6,227 nt of DNA, taken from contig JAKFXP010000119.1 in the NCBI GenBank assembly GCA_021731325.1, forward strand, positions 1 through 6,227, read 5' to 3'. This document shows positions 5,480-6,227 of this stretch, piece after piece; position 1 is the stretch's first letter, and each line of letters opens with the position of its first letter. The stretch comes from Parcubacteria group bacterium (GTDB taxonomy: Bacteria; Patescibacteriota; Minisyncoccia; Phycocordibacterales; UBA12088). Under the pieces are notes generated by a model. It did no database searches, was not told the DNA's origin, and worked only from the letters and a program-made list of their open reading frames with translations. The position numbers and the translations under genes were made by a program.

Positions 5480-6196
5480 TCAGACCCGGAATATCTTGCC
5501 TGCCGCTGGATATATCACCAGGAGCGGGTCGTTACTCGTATCATACTTTCGGGCCGGTGCAATCTGTCGACCGTACTCGATGACCCGATAGGTAAACGAC
5601 AACCAATCTTCTCTGGGTAGAACTGCCATAAGATCGCGTTCGATATGGAGGGGGTCGGTATGATCGGTAAGATCGAACCGGATTGCAAACCGTTTGACAT
5701 GGGTATCAACCGCAATACCCTCGACCACACCATACGCATTACCCAAGACAACGTTGGCAGTTTTGCGCGCAACACCCGGCAAGGTCAAAATCTCCTCCAT
5801 GGTACGCGGCACCTCCCCACCATAGACTTCTTTGATGCGACGTGCCGCACCCAAGACATGTTTGGTTTTGCTATTAAAAAATCCAGTGGAGTGAATATCA
5901 CCCGCAAACTCTACCGGATTAGCATGTACGTAGTCATCAAGCGTGCGGTATTTGGCGAACAGTGTCTTGGTGACGATATTTACCCGCTTGTCGGTACACT
6001 GCGCCGAGAGCATAACCGCAACCAACAGCTCCCAGGTAGTACCGTAGGTAAGCGCCATGGAAGCGGTGCCAAATAATTGTTTGAGGGTGGAGTCAAGTGC
6101 CGCAAGTCGCAGTCGTCGCTCTTCGATACGAGCAACCAGACTACGCTTCGGGCTTCGTCTCGACTGCACTTGTTTCTGGAAGGGGTGCTGCTTCAT
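5480..6196 (-). CDS. nth: Endonuclease III (Nth), lacking the iron-sulfur cluster cysteines
   Basis: A 238-residue bifunctional DNA glycosylase/AP lyase for oxidised pyrimidines in base excision repair. The first 20 or so residues are a basic extension relative to E. coli Nth (211 residues). WELLVAVMLSAQCTDKRVN (55-73) is the family's N-terminal signature. The helix-hairpin-helix LPGVARKTANVVLGNAYG (139-156) carries the catalytic lysine K145, and VDTHV (163-167) carries the catalytic aspartate D164. The expected C-X6-C-X2-C-X5-C cluster motif is replaced at all four positions by A213, T220, D223 and Y229, with the surrounding GRQ-PARK-PL framework still alignable; C67 is the only cysteine. 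The ATG at 6196 has no Shine-Dalgarno site and lies inside the apparent end of an upstream reading frame, so translation may be coupled. The downstream neighbour mutY is a paralogous repair enzyme, separated by the lysine-rich ORF. Identification is confident. Confidence 0.92.
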   Translation of the reverse strand: MKQHPFQKQVQSRRSPKRSLVARIEERRLRLAALDSTLKQLFGTASMALTYGTTWELLVAVMLSAQCTDKRVNIVTKTLFAKYRTLDDYVHANPVEFAGDIHSTGFFNSKTKHVLGAARRIKEVYGGEVPRTMEEILTLPGVARKTANVVLGNAYGVVEGIAVDTHVKRFAIRFDLTDHTDPLHIERDLMAVLPREDWLSFTYRVIEYGRQIAPARKYDTSNDPLLVIYPAAGKIFRV

Positions 6197-6227
6197 GGGT
6201 AGTAGTGACCGGGGTTGCGGGAGATAC
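6141..6227 (-). CDS. Possible C-terminal tail of an unidentified upstream gene (partial)
   Basis: An open frame enters from the right edge and stops at TAG (6141-6143), giving 28 residues rich in Ala, Pro, Thr and Glu (VSPATPVTTTHEAAPLPE...). Such acidic Pro/Ala/Thr tails are common ends of bacterial proteins. It overlaps the nth start by 56 nt in another frame, which would fit the absence of a promoter or ribosome binding site before nth. The stretch is short and could be a shadow of nth. The rest of the gene lies outside the window. Confidence 0.4.
   Translation of the reverse strand, partial: VSPATPVTTTHEAAPLPETSAVETKPEA

Noticed and set aside
4450..6196. nth and mutY as decaying pseudogenes because of the lost cysteines
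   Set aside because: Both frames are intact and the HhH motifs and catalytic positions are kept, so a functional cluster-free form is more likely.
1..6227. tRNA, rRNA, CRISPR array, insertion sequence or integrase
   Set aside because: No cloverleaf, spaced direct repeats, transposase-like protein or terminal repeats were seen on either strand.

Overview
The window looks like a compact chromosomal segment of a Candidate Phyla Radiation (Patescibacteria) bacterium, most likely in the Parcubacteria/Kaiserbacteria area. This is inferred from protein style: a short SecG, an orphan SBP_bac_5 protein held by an uncleaved N-terminal helix, a MutY with an ETN motif and no iron-sulfur cysteines, a lysine-rich microprotein, and very tight intergenic regions. 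No database search was possible. There is no mobile element, CRISPR array, tRNA or rRNA. This reads as housekeeping and envelope DNA, not an accessory island.

Layout. Positions 1-149 hold a minus-strand intrinsic terminator that runs directly into a promoter firing out of the left edge. A 688-residue multi-pass membrane protein of unknown function follows on the minus strand (150-2216). It has a good Shine-Dalgarno site and a leader with a terminator-like hairpin. A divergent promoter region (2217-2362) then leads rightward into secG (2363-2593) and a membrane-anchored peptide-type solute-binding protein (2684-4453). That gene meets mutY tail to tail, the two stop codons sharing one CTAG palindrome. 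Reading leftward from the right edge are the apparent tail of an unidentified gene, nth (endonuclease III), a 23-codon lysine-rich ORF with its own promoter, folded leader and strong terminator, and mutY.

How the genes work together. SecG and the solute-binding protein are both envelope functions: one helps the Sec channel export proteins, the other probably captures peptides or similar ligands outside the membrane. nth and mutY are HhH-GPD base-excision-repair glycosylases for oxidised pyrimidines and for A opposite 8-oxoguanine. Both have lost all four cysteines of the usual C-terminal [4Fe-4S] cluster, and MutY also lacks its 8-oxoG-recognising Nudix-like domain, with a small winged-helix-like tail in its place. 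Expression signals suggest two modes: apparently leaderless transcripts for secG and mutY (7 nt between -10 box and ATG in both), and a led, Shine-Dalgarno transcript for the membrane protein. The points most worth following are the cluster-free repair pair, the folded-leader/lysine micro-ORF unit, the leader hairpin of the orphan membrane protein, and a roughly threefold excess of the palindrome GTAC.
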